Numbered from the stretch's first letter, positions 11,990-22,150 are shown. The stretch: DNA of 30,950 nt from Byssochlamys sp. IMV 00236 (GCA_001931875.2 MSJH02000532.1:1-30950), one strand, 5' to 3'. The notes: generated by a model from the sequence alone, not told the origin. A program made the numbers and translations.

Positions 11990-12202
11990 GAATAAACGAT
12001 GGTCTTTATTTAAACAAGAATAAAGAAAGAAAGATCATAAAGAGGTATTCTTTTAATGAAAAAAAGAGCAGTAAAAATAAGGGGATAGTATGATGTCATA
12101 CACTATTGTACGCGTAAATGCCAAAAAAGGATTTCCCCTCCTTTTTCTTTTGGACATTTATCTTTTTTTTTTTTTTCTTTTGAATTACACACAATTTTGG
12201 AG
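11789..12202. other. Intergenic between divergent genes, with 36-nt poly(A)
   Basis: Holds the promoter of succinyl-CoA ligase alpha (minus) and the unresolved 5' end of the coiled-coil gene (plus). An A36 tract spans 11950-11985 and a T-rich tract 12141-12180. Minus-strand leader sequence is expected just above 11788. Confidence 0.5.
11950..11985. repeat. Poly(A) tract, 36 nt
   Basis: Uninterrupted A36. No target-site duplication or reverse-transcriptase sequence next to it, so it is taken as simple sequence and not a retroelement tail. Confidence 0.95.
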
Positions 12203-13093
12203 GAATTATCTGATATAAAGAATTTACCTCAGTCTTCACCTATTATCGAGAGTGAAAGAAGTCTCTGTATGGATAAATTTGTTGATCCACCAAGAACTTT
12301 ATATGATGAAATAGGTGAACAGGAACATGATGCATTTGTTACTATCAAGGTCAGTAGAGAGAGAGAAATATAGAGACTGTAACATAAAAAAGCTTATGGA
12401 TTGACTCTAGTCAGCTGAAGAGAATGTAATATAGATTAATTGGAAAAAGATTGTATAATAACGTTTGAGTGCAGATAGAACGAGACTGGCAGAGGATGGT
12501 AGATCAACTTCAACACGAAAATACGAGTTTGATACATTCACTTCATGAGGCTATGGAGGATATTATCAAATTTAAACGCGAAAAGGATGATTTGATAAAA
12601 ATGATGAAGGAACAAAAAGAGATGCATGATACAACCCAAAGGCATTTGATCGAAAGGATTAATCAGCTCGAGGTAAGCTGAAGAAAAGATTGGGGAAATG
12701 TTACTAAATCAACACTACGCGTGTAAAAAAAGAAATCCAAGGAGGTAAAAAAAAAAAAGAAAAGTGTAATATGCATCTTTTTTTAAAACATTGAATAGAT
12801 TAGTGATCGAGAATTGGATCTAAGTAATAATAATAATAATACTAAAACAGGATTAAAAGTTGACATATTCTTGTAGTATTCCAAAAGAATTATTTGATGA
12901 TGGAAAATAAACAATTAAAAGAAAGGTAAAATATAAAAAATATATTATGCTCATATTGAAGTTTTGTAGTGAGTCAAGATTACTGGATTATCTTGACGTC
13001 CAACGTCCTCTTTTGACACAAGTAAGCAAGTGGAAATCAATTGTGTATGTCATCATGGCAGTAAATCGATTTACAAAAATAAAAGATGACTAG
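12203..13093 (+). CDS. Coiled-coil protein of unknown function (5' end unresolved)
   Basis: Exons 12203(?)-12349, 12475-12672, 12799-12823, 12877-12925 and 12970-13093 keep one frame. The second exon is a heptad-rich coiled coil (DWQRMVDQLQHENTSLIHSL, then KREKDDLIKMMKEQKEMHD); the third to fifth exons continue it (MMENKQLKESESRLLDYLD). The intron 12824-12876 has a good branch site (TACTAAAAC). No ATG lies directly in frame at the 5' end. The frame is open back through a T-rich tract to at least 12182. Either a first exon at 12090-12113 is spliced to 12203, or translation starts at the ATG at 12269. A donor-like GTAAGC near 13022 could shorten the tail by splicing straight into a stop. I do not recognise the family. 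Confidence 0.55.
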
Positions 13094-13120
13094 TTCTTCT
13101 TTAAAGTGAATAAGTTTTCT

Positions 13121-14862
13121 TTATTCAGTAAAAAATGAAGAAACATGATTATTTGAAGAAGATGGCACATTTTTCTTTTTTAATGCGGTCTCTGTTGTTG
13201 CTGTTGTTGCTGTTGTTGTCGCATCCACAGCATCTTCTATCATATCACATGAATCTGTAGATCCAATCGAACTTGATCTTCTCCTTAAATGAGATAGTCC
13301 AGGAAGTGAAGAAGGGTAGATAAAGTCATGTGCTATATAACAGTCATAAGTAAAGAATGAAATCAGTCTTGCTACATTACCACTGCTACTAGAGCTACTG
13401 CTGGCCATATTACTATTGTTGTTGTTGTTACTATTACTAGTAGTAGAATGATTGCCATTGTTGTTACTGGTACTAATACTAGTAGGCGTAGTCGTAGTAG
13501 TAGTAGTAGTAGTAGTAGTAATAGTAGCACTAGTACTACTACTAGTGCTATTATTGTTATTGTTGTTGCCACTAGTTATGCCTGAGCTACCATTGCTATG
13601 ACTACTATTACTGTTGCTGCTGCTACTACCACCACTACTGCTGCTGCTGTTATTATTGCCAACATTAGTATTGTTTGTGTTTGTGCTATTGGATGAAGTA
13701 ATGGAAGGAGGAGGGGAAGAGGTGACGGATCGTAAATGAAGATGAGGATTATTGGTGCTACTACTACCAACGTTTGCTTCTTGTAACCCTTCCACGTGAT
13801 CCAGGTCAGGAGTTGATAATCTGAGTCGTTTGATATCGTTCACATCATTGCTCGATGTTCGCCTATGATGTCTTCTGTTTCCATCATCTATCTCTGTTTC
13901 TCCTTCGCCTGGCTTTTCTTCTTCTTCTTCAGTCTGTTTCTTTCTATGATAAAGTTTGGCTCCTAATGTTTCTCTTTCTCTTCGAGCTGCCTCTTGAAGC
14001 ATGACACATTTTACTTTATAGTCAATATTGGCCGGGCTTTGCAAGTACATGAAGAATTCAGATAGTTTAGAAAAATCCCAATCCTTGGTGAATGCTCTTA
14101 GGAAGCGTTCTCGTTGAAGATGAGTGGCTGATGCATAAGGTGCAGATGATAAAACCATGGTGATAAGTGTTGTCGTATACTGAGTAGCCCAACTATTTGT
14201 CAAGTGACGTAAAAGATGAGCTCGCCGTAGGTCACCTAAAAAGATGTATAAAATAATAATAATAAAAATAAAAATAATAATAGTAAATAAAAATGTTTAC
14301 AAGTATAAATTATAGATATACATTACCTACTTCATCGCACCAATCCACTGTGACATATCTGACGAGAGTACTGATACTTTCTAATCTCCAATCGCTAATA
14401 AGCCATTTTAATGCATTGATAATGCGAACGAGGGGATACTCATTGGCAATACGATGCAGATACATTGCTGTAACGAGAACATTCTCTTCTGACTTGAGCC
14501 AAGAATAGAAGGATGCGTCATAAAGTTGATCCATACATTTGATATTACGATAAACATCCTTCCAGTTGTCGTCTGTATCTTTTAATACACATGGTTTATG
14601 ATAATAATTTACGGGTGTTGTGGCTACTAGTATGAATGATTGATATTGTGTTTGTTGTTGTCAATATATACACATTTTGCTTACATGAATGTTTTGATTT
14701 TGAACCTGCCCATTCGGCAACAGTTAATCCATGAAGTGAAGTGCGAGATGGTAAATGAAAGTCTAATTCATTGGTTGAATCGGAAGAAGAAGTGGGTATA
14801 TAATGTAAAAAGGAAGTAGTGGATAATAAAGGTATATCTGTATTATTGTTGTTATTTGGCAT
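13121..14862 (-). CDS. Hypothetical protein: helical N-terminal part, Ser/Asn/Thr-rich C-terminal part
   Basis: Exons 14862-14685, 14623-14327 and 14235-13121 give 529 aa. The first 60 residues are Asn/Ser-rich. Residues about 65-235 look like an all-helical domain (MDQLYDASFYSWLKSEENVL, RIINALKWLISDWRLESIST, then WDFSKLSEFFMYLQSPANID). After an acidic and basic linker (EEEEEKPGEGETEIDD) come about 150 residues of Ser, Asn, Thr and Gly homopolymer runs, then a Ser/Arg motif (LRRRSSSIGS). Function unknown; the pattern would suit a nuclear or signalling scaffold, but that is a guess. A possible fourth intron (GTAATG...TATATAG, 51 nt, about 13375-13325) lies in the last exon without breaking the frame; using it would give 512 aa. 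It converges with the coiled-coil gene. Confidence 0.75.
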
Positions 14863-14997
14863 CAGTCTCTCTCTGTTTCTTTCTTTCTCTCTTTTTACAA
14901 AAAAATTAAAAAAAAAAAAAAAAAAAAAAGAAGAAATAAATTCAAGCTTATTTTTTTTTTCTATTGTTTTCTCTCTCTCTCTCTCTTTCTCTTTCTA

Positions 14998-15019
14998 ATT
15001 ATTATTATTATTATTATTA
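14998..15019. repeat. ATT trinucleotide microsatellite
   Basis: Seven ATT units; a second similar tract lies at 15139-15160. Confidence 0.9.
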
Positions 15020-15251
15020 CTATTATTACTATCAATGGTGAAAAAGGAGGTTTAAATGTGTTACATAAGATTATCCCTAAGGAAGAATATGTATCAATGT
15101 AATTATAAATATATACATTTATATATCTCATTGTCTTTTTATTATTATTATTATTATTATTGTTGTATAAAGATGGTCAAGTTAAGGAAAATACATCACT
15201 GGAAATGATGGCTCTCATATCGTTCTTTTTTTGCCTATATAAAAATCTATT

Positions 15252-15298
15252 GTATATATGTATATATATATATATATATGTATATTTGTGTATATATA
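15252..15298. repeat. TA-rich microsatellite
   Basis: Mostly TA units with scattered G interruptions, about 200 bases before the importin alpha start. Confidence 0.85.
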
Positions 15299-15497
15299 AC
15301 ATGATTTATAGCATAATCTGAAAGGCAAAAGAATGATAATAAGGAGAGAAAGAGGAGGATGATGACATATATGGTGGTTTTCTTCGCAGCAATAATAAAG
15401 AAAAAAAGAAACTATTCGGTCATTGAATTCAAACTCGTATTTTTTTGCTTGTTCTTTTTGCTATTTATTCTTCTTTCTTTTTTTAATAATAATAATA

Positions 15498-17297
15498 ATG
15501 GATTCAACAAGTGATCTTCGTCGTGGAGCATATAAAGAACGTAGTCGTTTTAAGCCTGAAGAAGTGAGACGTAGACGTGAAAATGCTCAGGTAGAGATTA
15601 GAAAGCAAAAGAAGGAAGAAAATTTAGCCAAAAGAAGAAATTTCAACATGCAAGAATTGAGTGCTGATTCTGACGACGAATTAGACTCGAGCGTTCATGA
15701 TGCTCAAGTAAGGGATCTTGTATAATCTTTTTCATTATTTATCTTTATTTTTTTTAAAAGGCTATTGCTCAAATCCCTTTCATGGCTCAAAGCATTTATA
15801 CAGAAGACGGTGGATTACAGCTTCAAGCAACAACACAGTTTAGAAAACTCTTGTCAAAAGAAAAAAATCCTCCTATCAAAGAAGTTATTGCTGCTGGTGT
15901 TGTTCCTCGTTTTGTCGAGTTCCTTCGTTCTCCTGACAGTCAACTTCAAGTAAGTCTTGCTTTTCTTTTGACGCGTTTATATACATGTCTAACTTTTTAT
16001 AGTTTGAAGCCGCTTGGGCCTTGACTAATATCGCTTCTGGGTCAGCTGAACAAACCGAAGTTGTAGTGAAATCAGGCGCTGTGCCTTTATTTATTGAATT
16101 GTTGAGTAGTCCAGTCACTGATGTGAAGGAACAGGTAATTTTTTTTTTAAAAAAAAAAGAGAGAAAAATAGCTGATGATGTTCTTACTATAGGCTGTATG
16201 GGCACTTGGTAATATTGCAGGTGATAGTCCACGTTGTCGTGATTTTGTATTGCAAAATGGGGCACTACCACCTTTATTGGCCATTTTTGAAGAAAGTTCC
16301 AAGTTATCCATGATCCGTAACTCCACTTGGACTCTTTCTAACTTTTGTCGAGGCAAGAACCCACAACCAGATTGGACACTGGTAAGCCACAAATTCATTT
16401 TATATACTTTGCTCATTTTGTCTTTAGATTGCGCCCGCTTTGCCTGTCTTGGCTCGATTACTCAACTCAACAGATGAAGAAATACTGATCGATACTTGTT
16501 GGGCCATCTCTTATCTGTCAGATGGATCAAATGAACGTATTCAGGCCGTAATTGATTCAGGTGTAACTAACCGATTGGTCGAACTCTTGGGCCATCCCTC
16601 TACCTCTGTTCAAACACCCGCTCTTCGTTCTGTTGGTAACATCGTCACAGGTGATGACACTCAGACTCAACTTGTCGTCAACTGTGGTGCTCTGGGTGCT
16701 TTACTTCAATTGTTGGCTAGTCCTAAAGATGCGATTCGTAAGGAAGCTTGCTGGACGATCAGTAATATCACTGCTGGTAATACAGCTCAGATTCAAGCAA
16801 TCATTGACAATGGTCTGATCGAACCTTTGGTCTATATCTTGGCCAATGGAGATCCCAAGACGAAAAAGGAAGCTTGTTGGGCTATTTGCAATGCCACATC
16901 AGGAGGATTAAGTAAACCTGAGCAAATCAAATACTTGGTGAATGCAGGATGTATTAAACCCCTGTGTGATATCTTGACGTCCATGGACAATAAGATCATT
17001 TTGGTAGCATTGGATGGTTTAGACAATATCTTACGAGTGGGTGAAATGGAAAAGTCAAATACGCCAGATGGGTTTAATCCATATGCATTGTTGATTGAAG
17101 AATGCGGTGGACTTGAATATATTCATGCATTACAAAACCATGACAACGTAGAAATCTATAAGAAATCATATCAATTAATTGAGAAATACTTTACTGATGG
17201 TGACGAAGAAGGAGCTGATGCAATGATGGCGCCTGATACTCAAAATGGTCAGTTTATGTTCCACAATGAAACTAATGCGGGTGGATTCAATTTTTAA
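15498..17297 (+). CDS. SRP1: Importin subunit alpha (karyopherin alpha)
   Basis: Adaptor that binds classical nuclear localisation signals and hands cargo to importin beta for passage through the nuclear pore. Exons 15498-15707, 15761-15949, 16003-16134, 16193-16381 and 16428-17297, all joined between codons, give 529 aa. The N-terminal importin-beta-binding domain is the Arg-rich segment [20 protein letters not shown] and following (residues about 8-50), then an acidic patch (DSDDELDSS). Armadillo repeats follow with the cargo-binding Trp/Asn pairs ([78 protein letters not shown]). The C-terminal repeat region for exportin Cse1/CAS binding precedes a short glycine/asparagine tail. The window also encodes NTF2, another nuclear transport factor. 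Confidence 0.97.
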
Positions 17298-17454
17298 TTT
17301 TTTTTTTTTCTGTGCCTCTTTTTTTTTTTTTTTTTTTTTTTTCGTTTCCCTTTTCTCTCTCTCTCTCTCTTTTCCTCTCTTTTCCTCTCTTTTCCCCCCT
17401 CCTTTTTTTTCTATATAAATATATATACAATAAATATTCTCTTTTTCTTTTATA

Positions 17455-19090
17455 ATGTCTTTATTATTAACAAAAACTTGTGAATATGCTCTACTAGTAA
17501 CAATACAACAAGGTAATAATAACAATAATTAATAAATCATGTACATCAGGAACCCTAATTTTGAAACAAAAAGGTCGTCACTTTAATTCAAATGACCAGT
17601 CGATTCAAGTGGAAACAGAACTTGATTTGAAATTACCTTCTTCTATTAACGACTTGATACCACAGAATACAAAGATATCTACACCTTCAGCCAATATTGA
17701 AACAGACGGCACATGTACATTCAACGTCTCACTTGTCTATTTTATATCTACCAAACAACTCATTCGTTTACGTAAAAATAAAGCAACTACCAGAATATAT
17801 ATAAAGAATGACCGCAGTCTGCTGAATTCATTCAGTTTGCCAATTTCAGAAGCAAGAGAAGTCGTACCTCAATCAGCACACAAGTTGGAACATATTTACA
17901 AGTTTGTGGCCGATAAAGGAGTTTGGTGTTCAATGCCAGAGAGTCAACAAGAACTCAAGATTGGACTATTCTATGTGGCAATGCCAGATACGACCAAAGA
18001 CATACCGACAGTGACAACTCCCTGCATCGAACTACGATCGCCACCTCCTACACCCAACCTGACTAGTGCAACCGTGATATCGACTTATTCTAATAATAGC
18101 AGCAGCAGTAACAATAGCACACTGACCACATCAACAACGAATAACAACAATAATAATAATAGTAGACGAAAGAAAGTGTCTTCTGTCATCCTAGGATCGT
18201 CATCCGTCAAACCCAAAAAAAAGCCAGAAGACACGAAACGGATAAAACCGAAACCGACGTTGAGGCGAACGAAATCATCTTTATTAGACTTGAACATTGA
18301 AGAACTATCAGACATGTTACGAAATGTACATATATTCACAGACGACACAAAGACGCCTTCTTCTATGATAGAACCAGCTCAGCTCCAGGCCTACCATCAG
18401 ATCGGCAAGGGCACGTTAAAATACACTTTGGTGTTTAAAGTACTTCATGTGGACAACATCAGTCATACCATCCTACGAACCAACACGTCCAAAAGACTGA
18501 AAAAGCCTTACATCAGCTGGACATTTCTATCGACCTGCAATATATCACCTGCGGCCTCTTATGTGCAAGAATATAATCCCGTCAAGTCATGTTTTCAACT
18601 CTGCGGACATCTTGTCGACATTCAGCACTGGCTTGATCGATTAGGTCCTATCAAGCTCTCGCTTCTCGTCATGGACAAGCACACCAAACAGACGGCTGGC
18701 ACGTCCTCGATCTCACTCAAGGATCTCGCGTTCAGGGAGCGACCGTTTGACGATCGAACGTGCTCTATCTATAATGCTCAAGACGAATCTGTGGCTGAGG
18801 TAACCGTACGAGTGGGGCTGATCAGTGGATGGCACCAGGACGATAGTAGCTTATTTGAAGACGGTAAACGAGATCCATGGGATATGATCATGATGAGCTC
18901 GCAACAAAAGAAAATGCGCTATTCCACCCCATCGTCCATACCGACACTGACAACAACCTCTGTATCAACAAAGAGTACACAACCGACCATTCACTATATC
19001 ACACCTTATATACGTTCATCCTCCTCTTCGATCATGTCTTATTTTAATACAAATAATACCATTAATAGCAATAAAAGGAGAAACAAATGA
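17455..19090 (+). CDS. CEP120-like protein with two C2-type domains
   Basis: Exons 17455-17512 and 17550-19090 give 532 aa. The N-terminal part (YALLVTIQQG, then KGRHF, then beta-rich sequence to about residue 155, ending ELKIGLFYVAMP) resembles the first C2 domain of the centriolar protein CEP120. A Ser/Asn/Lys-rich linker follows (about 170-250). A second domain begins near AYHQIGKGTLKYTLVFKVLH, which parallels the YHQIG start of the CEP120/DUF3668 domain, and runs to about residue 450 with LGPIKLSLLVMDKHTKQTAG. The C-terminal coiled coil of animal CEP120 is missing; the tail is Ser/Thr-rich. In animals CEP120 supports centriole elongation and cilia; the role in a fungus without centrioles is unknown. 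The identification rests on remembered family pattern and needs a profile search. The intron is only 37 nt. The stop lies two bases from that of the convergent GATA gene. Confidence 0.65.
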
Positions 19091-19092
19091 CC

Positions 19093-20106
19093 CTAAGAAG
19101 GATGGGACAAAATTCTTTCTGCTCGATTCACAATGTCTTGTAATACTGAGGTTAGGCTGGATAACGTCTTGTGCTGTTCATGCGGCACGCGTCTTCGAAT
19201 GCGCTCTAGTCGTGTCATCGCATTGTCAAATTCAGCAAGATCTTCATAGGCATTCCTCGTGTGGGTCGTTCTATAATCAAAGATGGGATCAAATCGTTTT
19301 TGGTTGATCCTCGTGCCTGAAGATAAGGAAGGTAGAGTTCGATTGAATGGAGGTGGTGTTCGTGGCGGTGGGGGTAGACGCACATGCTGAGATGGTATAG
19401 AGGATGATGGAGGTGGTGGTGGTGGTAATGGCGTACGTTTAGGCTTGATATAGTCCTCAATGGCAGGTACGTTAGAAGATGCTGACGATGCTGTTGATGA
19501 TGATATAGATCGCTTCATACTGGACTTGATTACCTTTTTCTTTTTTAATTTCTGTTGTTCTTCTTCTTCCTCTTCACTTGACTCTGTCTCTTCCTCTTCT
19601 TCTTCGCCTTGATCTGATACAATGATCCGTTTCCTTCGTTTGATCACACTTCTTTTCATACTCACTGGTCGATGCACATGATGGAGTTTATAATATAGCC
19701 CACAAGCATTACAAATTGTATTGCCCGATTCATCTCTGCGCCAAAGAGGCGTTGTTGTCGTTCGGCAATTAGCACATATGAGAGCATGACGAGCGACCTG
19801 ATGTTGATTAAAGGCAGGACAGCCCTCACAGGAAGCTGATCCACCCGTTCCATTGCATTGACCATTACCTGGACAAGTCCCTGGTAACGGTGTTGGTGTT
19901 GTTGTTGTTGAAATAGTTTGTTTTCTAGATTGACGCTTCATCGTCACTGGTCGAAGGGTATGTCTGGCCTTAAGATAGAGACCACAGGCATTACAAATAG
20001 TTTCGCCATTAGGAGCTCTTCTCCACAATGGAGTTGTTGTCGTGCCACAGTTGGAACAAACAGTGGCAGATACTTGACTCTTTTTACTCTTTGATTCACT
20101 GGCCAT
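19093..20106 (-). CDS. SRE1: Two-finger GATA transcription factor, SRE/Urbs1/Fep1 iron-repressor class
   Basis: Single exon, 337 aa. Two GATA zinc fingers with C-x2-C-x17-C-x2-C spacing: C17-C20-C38-C41 ([20 protein letters not shown]) and C111-C114-C132-C135 ([20 protein letters not shown]), each followed by a basic arm. Between them lies the Cys-rich signature C78-x5-C84-x8-C93-x2-C96. This is the diagnostic of fungal iron-responsive repressors of siderophore and iron-uptake genes (Sre, SreA, Urbs1, Fep1), where these cysteines sense iron (family knowledge). The C-terminal half is acidic and Ser-rich, has a proline run (PPPPPPSSS), and ends in a predicted amphipathic helix ([20 protein letters not shown]) of the kind that mediates dimerisation. 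The first finger sits unusually close to the N-terminus. Confidence 0.9.
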   Translation of the reverse strand: MASESKSKKSQVSATVCSNCGTTTTPLWRRAPNGETICNACGLYLKARHTLRPVTMKRQSRKQTISTTTTPTPLPGTCPGNGQCNGTGGSASCEGCPAFNQHQVARHALICANCRTTTTPLWRRDESGNTICNACGLYYKLHHVHRPVSMKRSVIKRRKRIIVSDQGEEEEEETESSEEEEEEQQKLKKKKVIKSSMKRSISSSTASSASSNVPAIEDYIKPKRTPLPPPPPPSSSIPSQHVRLPPPPRTPPPFNRTLPSLSSGTRINQKRFDPIFDYRTTHTRNAYEDLAEFDNAMTRLERIRRRVPHEQHKTLSSLTSVLQDIVNRAERILSHPS

Positions 20107-20506
20107 TAATATTAAAAAGAGAGGAGGAAAGGAAAGAAGGCAAAAAAATTATGATGATTTTTGATTGTATAATTTGTATTATAAATGATATCAATTTTTC
20201 TAAAGTGATGTGACAGATTTTTTTAACTAATGCATTTAAATTACATATTGTCAGTATGACAAGGAAGAAATAGAAAAAGAAAAGATATTTAATAACACTT
20301 TAATTGACTATCCATCTTGTTTATTATTTAAAAAAAAAAAGAGTCAACATTTGATATATGAGGAGAGAGTTGTGGTCAACACTTGATAGAAATAAAATGT
20401 CTTCGCCACTTCCTAAATTTGGCTTATGACGTTGTGAAGACAGATACACTTGGAGTGACATGATTTGTGGGATTTGAATTCATTTATATTTTATTGCTTT
20501 GGCTTT

Positions 20507-20539
<33 letters not shown>

Positions 20540-20542
20540 CTT
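20107..20542. other. Divergent promoter between GATA factor and PDI
   Basis: AT-rich. It includes AGATAT and TGATAT motifs near 20186 and 20283, but no clear high-affinity ATCWGATAA site. A T32 run (20508-20539) ends three bases before the PDI start codon, so it should lie in the PDI 5' leader. Confidence 0.5.
20508..20539. repeat. Poly(T) tract, 32 nt, next to PDI start
   Basis: Uninterrupted T32 followed by CTT and the ATG at 20543. Confidence 0.95.
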
Positions 20543-22079
20543 ATGTCTTTTCTCAAAAAGCTCTTCTTCCTACTGCTTGCTGCCAATGCGGTTATTATTG
20601 GCTATGACCAATATAACGGAGGACACGCGACACAAAACATTATTCAAAATTTGAATCAAGACAACTTTTATTATGTCTTGGACCAACTTAAATCACCCGA
20701 AAAGATCACTCCATACGTCAACAATGCGCTTACTCATCTCAAGGATATTAGCTCACCCGAAAAGATTACTTCACACATCAACAATGCATTTGCACAACTC
20801 AAGGATATTAACTCACTCGAAGACGTCATTCAACTTGTTCGTGGCACTGCACCTTCCAAGGCTGCTCTGACCTATGATGGTAACGTACTCGTGTTGACAG
20901 ACGATAATTTCAAATTGGCCATTGACGGTTCTCGTCCTGCCTTGGTTGAATTCTATGCTCCCTGGTGCGGTCACTGTAAGAATTTGGCTCCTGTTTATGC
21001 TCAATTAGGTGATGCCTTTGCTCATCAAAAGGATAAGGTCATCATTGCCAAATTCGATGCTGACCAACACCGCAACACGGGTGCTCTCTATGAAGTCAAG
21101 GGTTTCCCTACTCTCAAATGGTTTCCTCAAGGCGTGAACTCTCCCGAGGGTGTAGAAGATTACCGTGGTGGTCGTGACTTGAACTCGCTTGCTTCCTTTG
21201 TTCGCGAAAAATCAGGTATTATTCCTCGTATTAAGGCAAAGAAGTCAGACGTGGTCGAGCTCAACTCCAAGAATTTCCATGAGGTTGCCTTGAATCCCAA
21301 GCAAAATGTATTGGTTGAATTCTATGCTTCTTGGTGTGGACACTGCAAGAACTTGGGTAAGTTATATATATATATATATATATATAGGATATGTCAAGAT
21401 ATATTAATAATCATGTAGCACCTATTTGGGAAAAGATCGGTACTGCCTATTCTAATGTTGAAAACGTACGTCTCATTGTATCTTTTATATGGCGTAATCT
21501 AACTTTATATGTAGTGTGTTGTAGCCAAGATTGATGCTGATAAGGAACGTGATATCGGTACCGAGTTTGACATTTCTGGCTTCCCTACCATCAAGTTATT
21601 CCCTGCAGGTGAAAGTGAGCCTATTCCTTACGAAGGTGCTCGTACCGAAGCTGCTTTTATTGAATTCTTAAACAAGCACTGTAAGGCTCACCGCGCCGTT
21701 GGTGGTGGATTGCAGCCCACTGCGGGTCGTATTCGTGATTTGGATGAAAAGGCTATCGAGTTTATCAAGAACCCCGCTGCCCGTGAAAAGATCCATAAAG
21801 AGATCGCAGACAAGGTCAAGGATCATGCATCACGGTAAGTCTACGGCTATATATAAAAATATTTTACTAATATGACTCTATAGTCATGCCAGATACTATG
21901 CTAAAATAATGGAAAAAATCCTTGCTCATGGTGAAGACTTTTTACACAAGGAAAAAACGCGTTTAGCTAATATTGCTAAATCTGAAGACGTGACCAACGC
22001 CAAGTTGGATGACTTTAACATTCGTAAGAATATTTTGGCTTCTTTTGATAAGGATGCCACTCCTGTTGAACACGAATAA
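20543..22079 (+). CDS. Protein disulfide isomerase with ERp29-type C-terminal domain (ERp38-like)
   Basis: ER-lumen oxidoreductase forming and reshuffling disulfides. Exons 20543-21356, 21419-21465, 21515-21834 and 21884-22079 give 458 aa. A signal peptide (MSFLKKLFFLLLAANAVIIG) is followed by an extra segment of about 90 residues containing a tandem 20-residue repeat (SPEKITPYVNNALTHLKDIS, then SPEKITSHINNAFAQLKDIN). Two thioredoxin domains follow with active sites C142-GH-C145 (APWCGHCKNL) and C265-GH-C268 (ASWCGHCKNL), each with the cis-proline motif GFPT. The C-terminal helical region (IRDLDEKAIEFIKNPAAREK to the end) fits the ERp29/ERp38 D domain. The protein ends in VEHE, with no HDEL/KDEL tetrapeptide. 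Intron 1 carries a TA microsatellite (21363-21386). Confidence 0.94.
20693..20812 (+). repeat. Tandem 60-bp coding repeat in PDI N-terminal segment
   Basis: Two adjacent 60-bp units starting TCACCCGAAAAGAT at 20693 and 20753, followed by a diverged partial third unit. Each encodes 20 residues, with mostly conservative changes between units. Confidence 0.85.
21363..21386. repeat. TA microsatellite in PDI intron 1
   Basis: Twelve TA units just inside the donor site of the 62-nt intron 21357-21418. Confidence 0.9.
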
Positions 22080-22150
22080 AGTGCCACATAAATTAGCTCA
22101 TTATAAATGATTATACTGATTGTCCGATTTGTTTATTATTGATATATACT

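Larger units (their letters stand above)
14863..15497. other. Divergent promoter region with many microsatellites
   Basis: Lies between the hypothetical gene (minus) and importin alpha (plus). It contains a long A-run (14900-14929), CT-rich DNA (14971-14996), ATT repeats (14998-15019 and 15139-15160) and TA repeats (15252-15298). Two short plus-strand stretches (about 15034-15105 and 15172-15225) read like peptide, but could not be joined in frame. Confidence 0.6.

Noticed and set aside
13372..13770. Other-frame ORFs over the Ser/Asn/Thr-rich region
   Set aside because: Shadow frames created by trinucleotide repeats (poly-Leu, poly-Val and poly-Ala readings).
15034..15240. Plus-strand peptide-like stretches before importin alpha
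   Set aside because: GTAATT and AAAG splice signals exist, but no phase combination gives a continuous frame without a stop.
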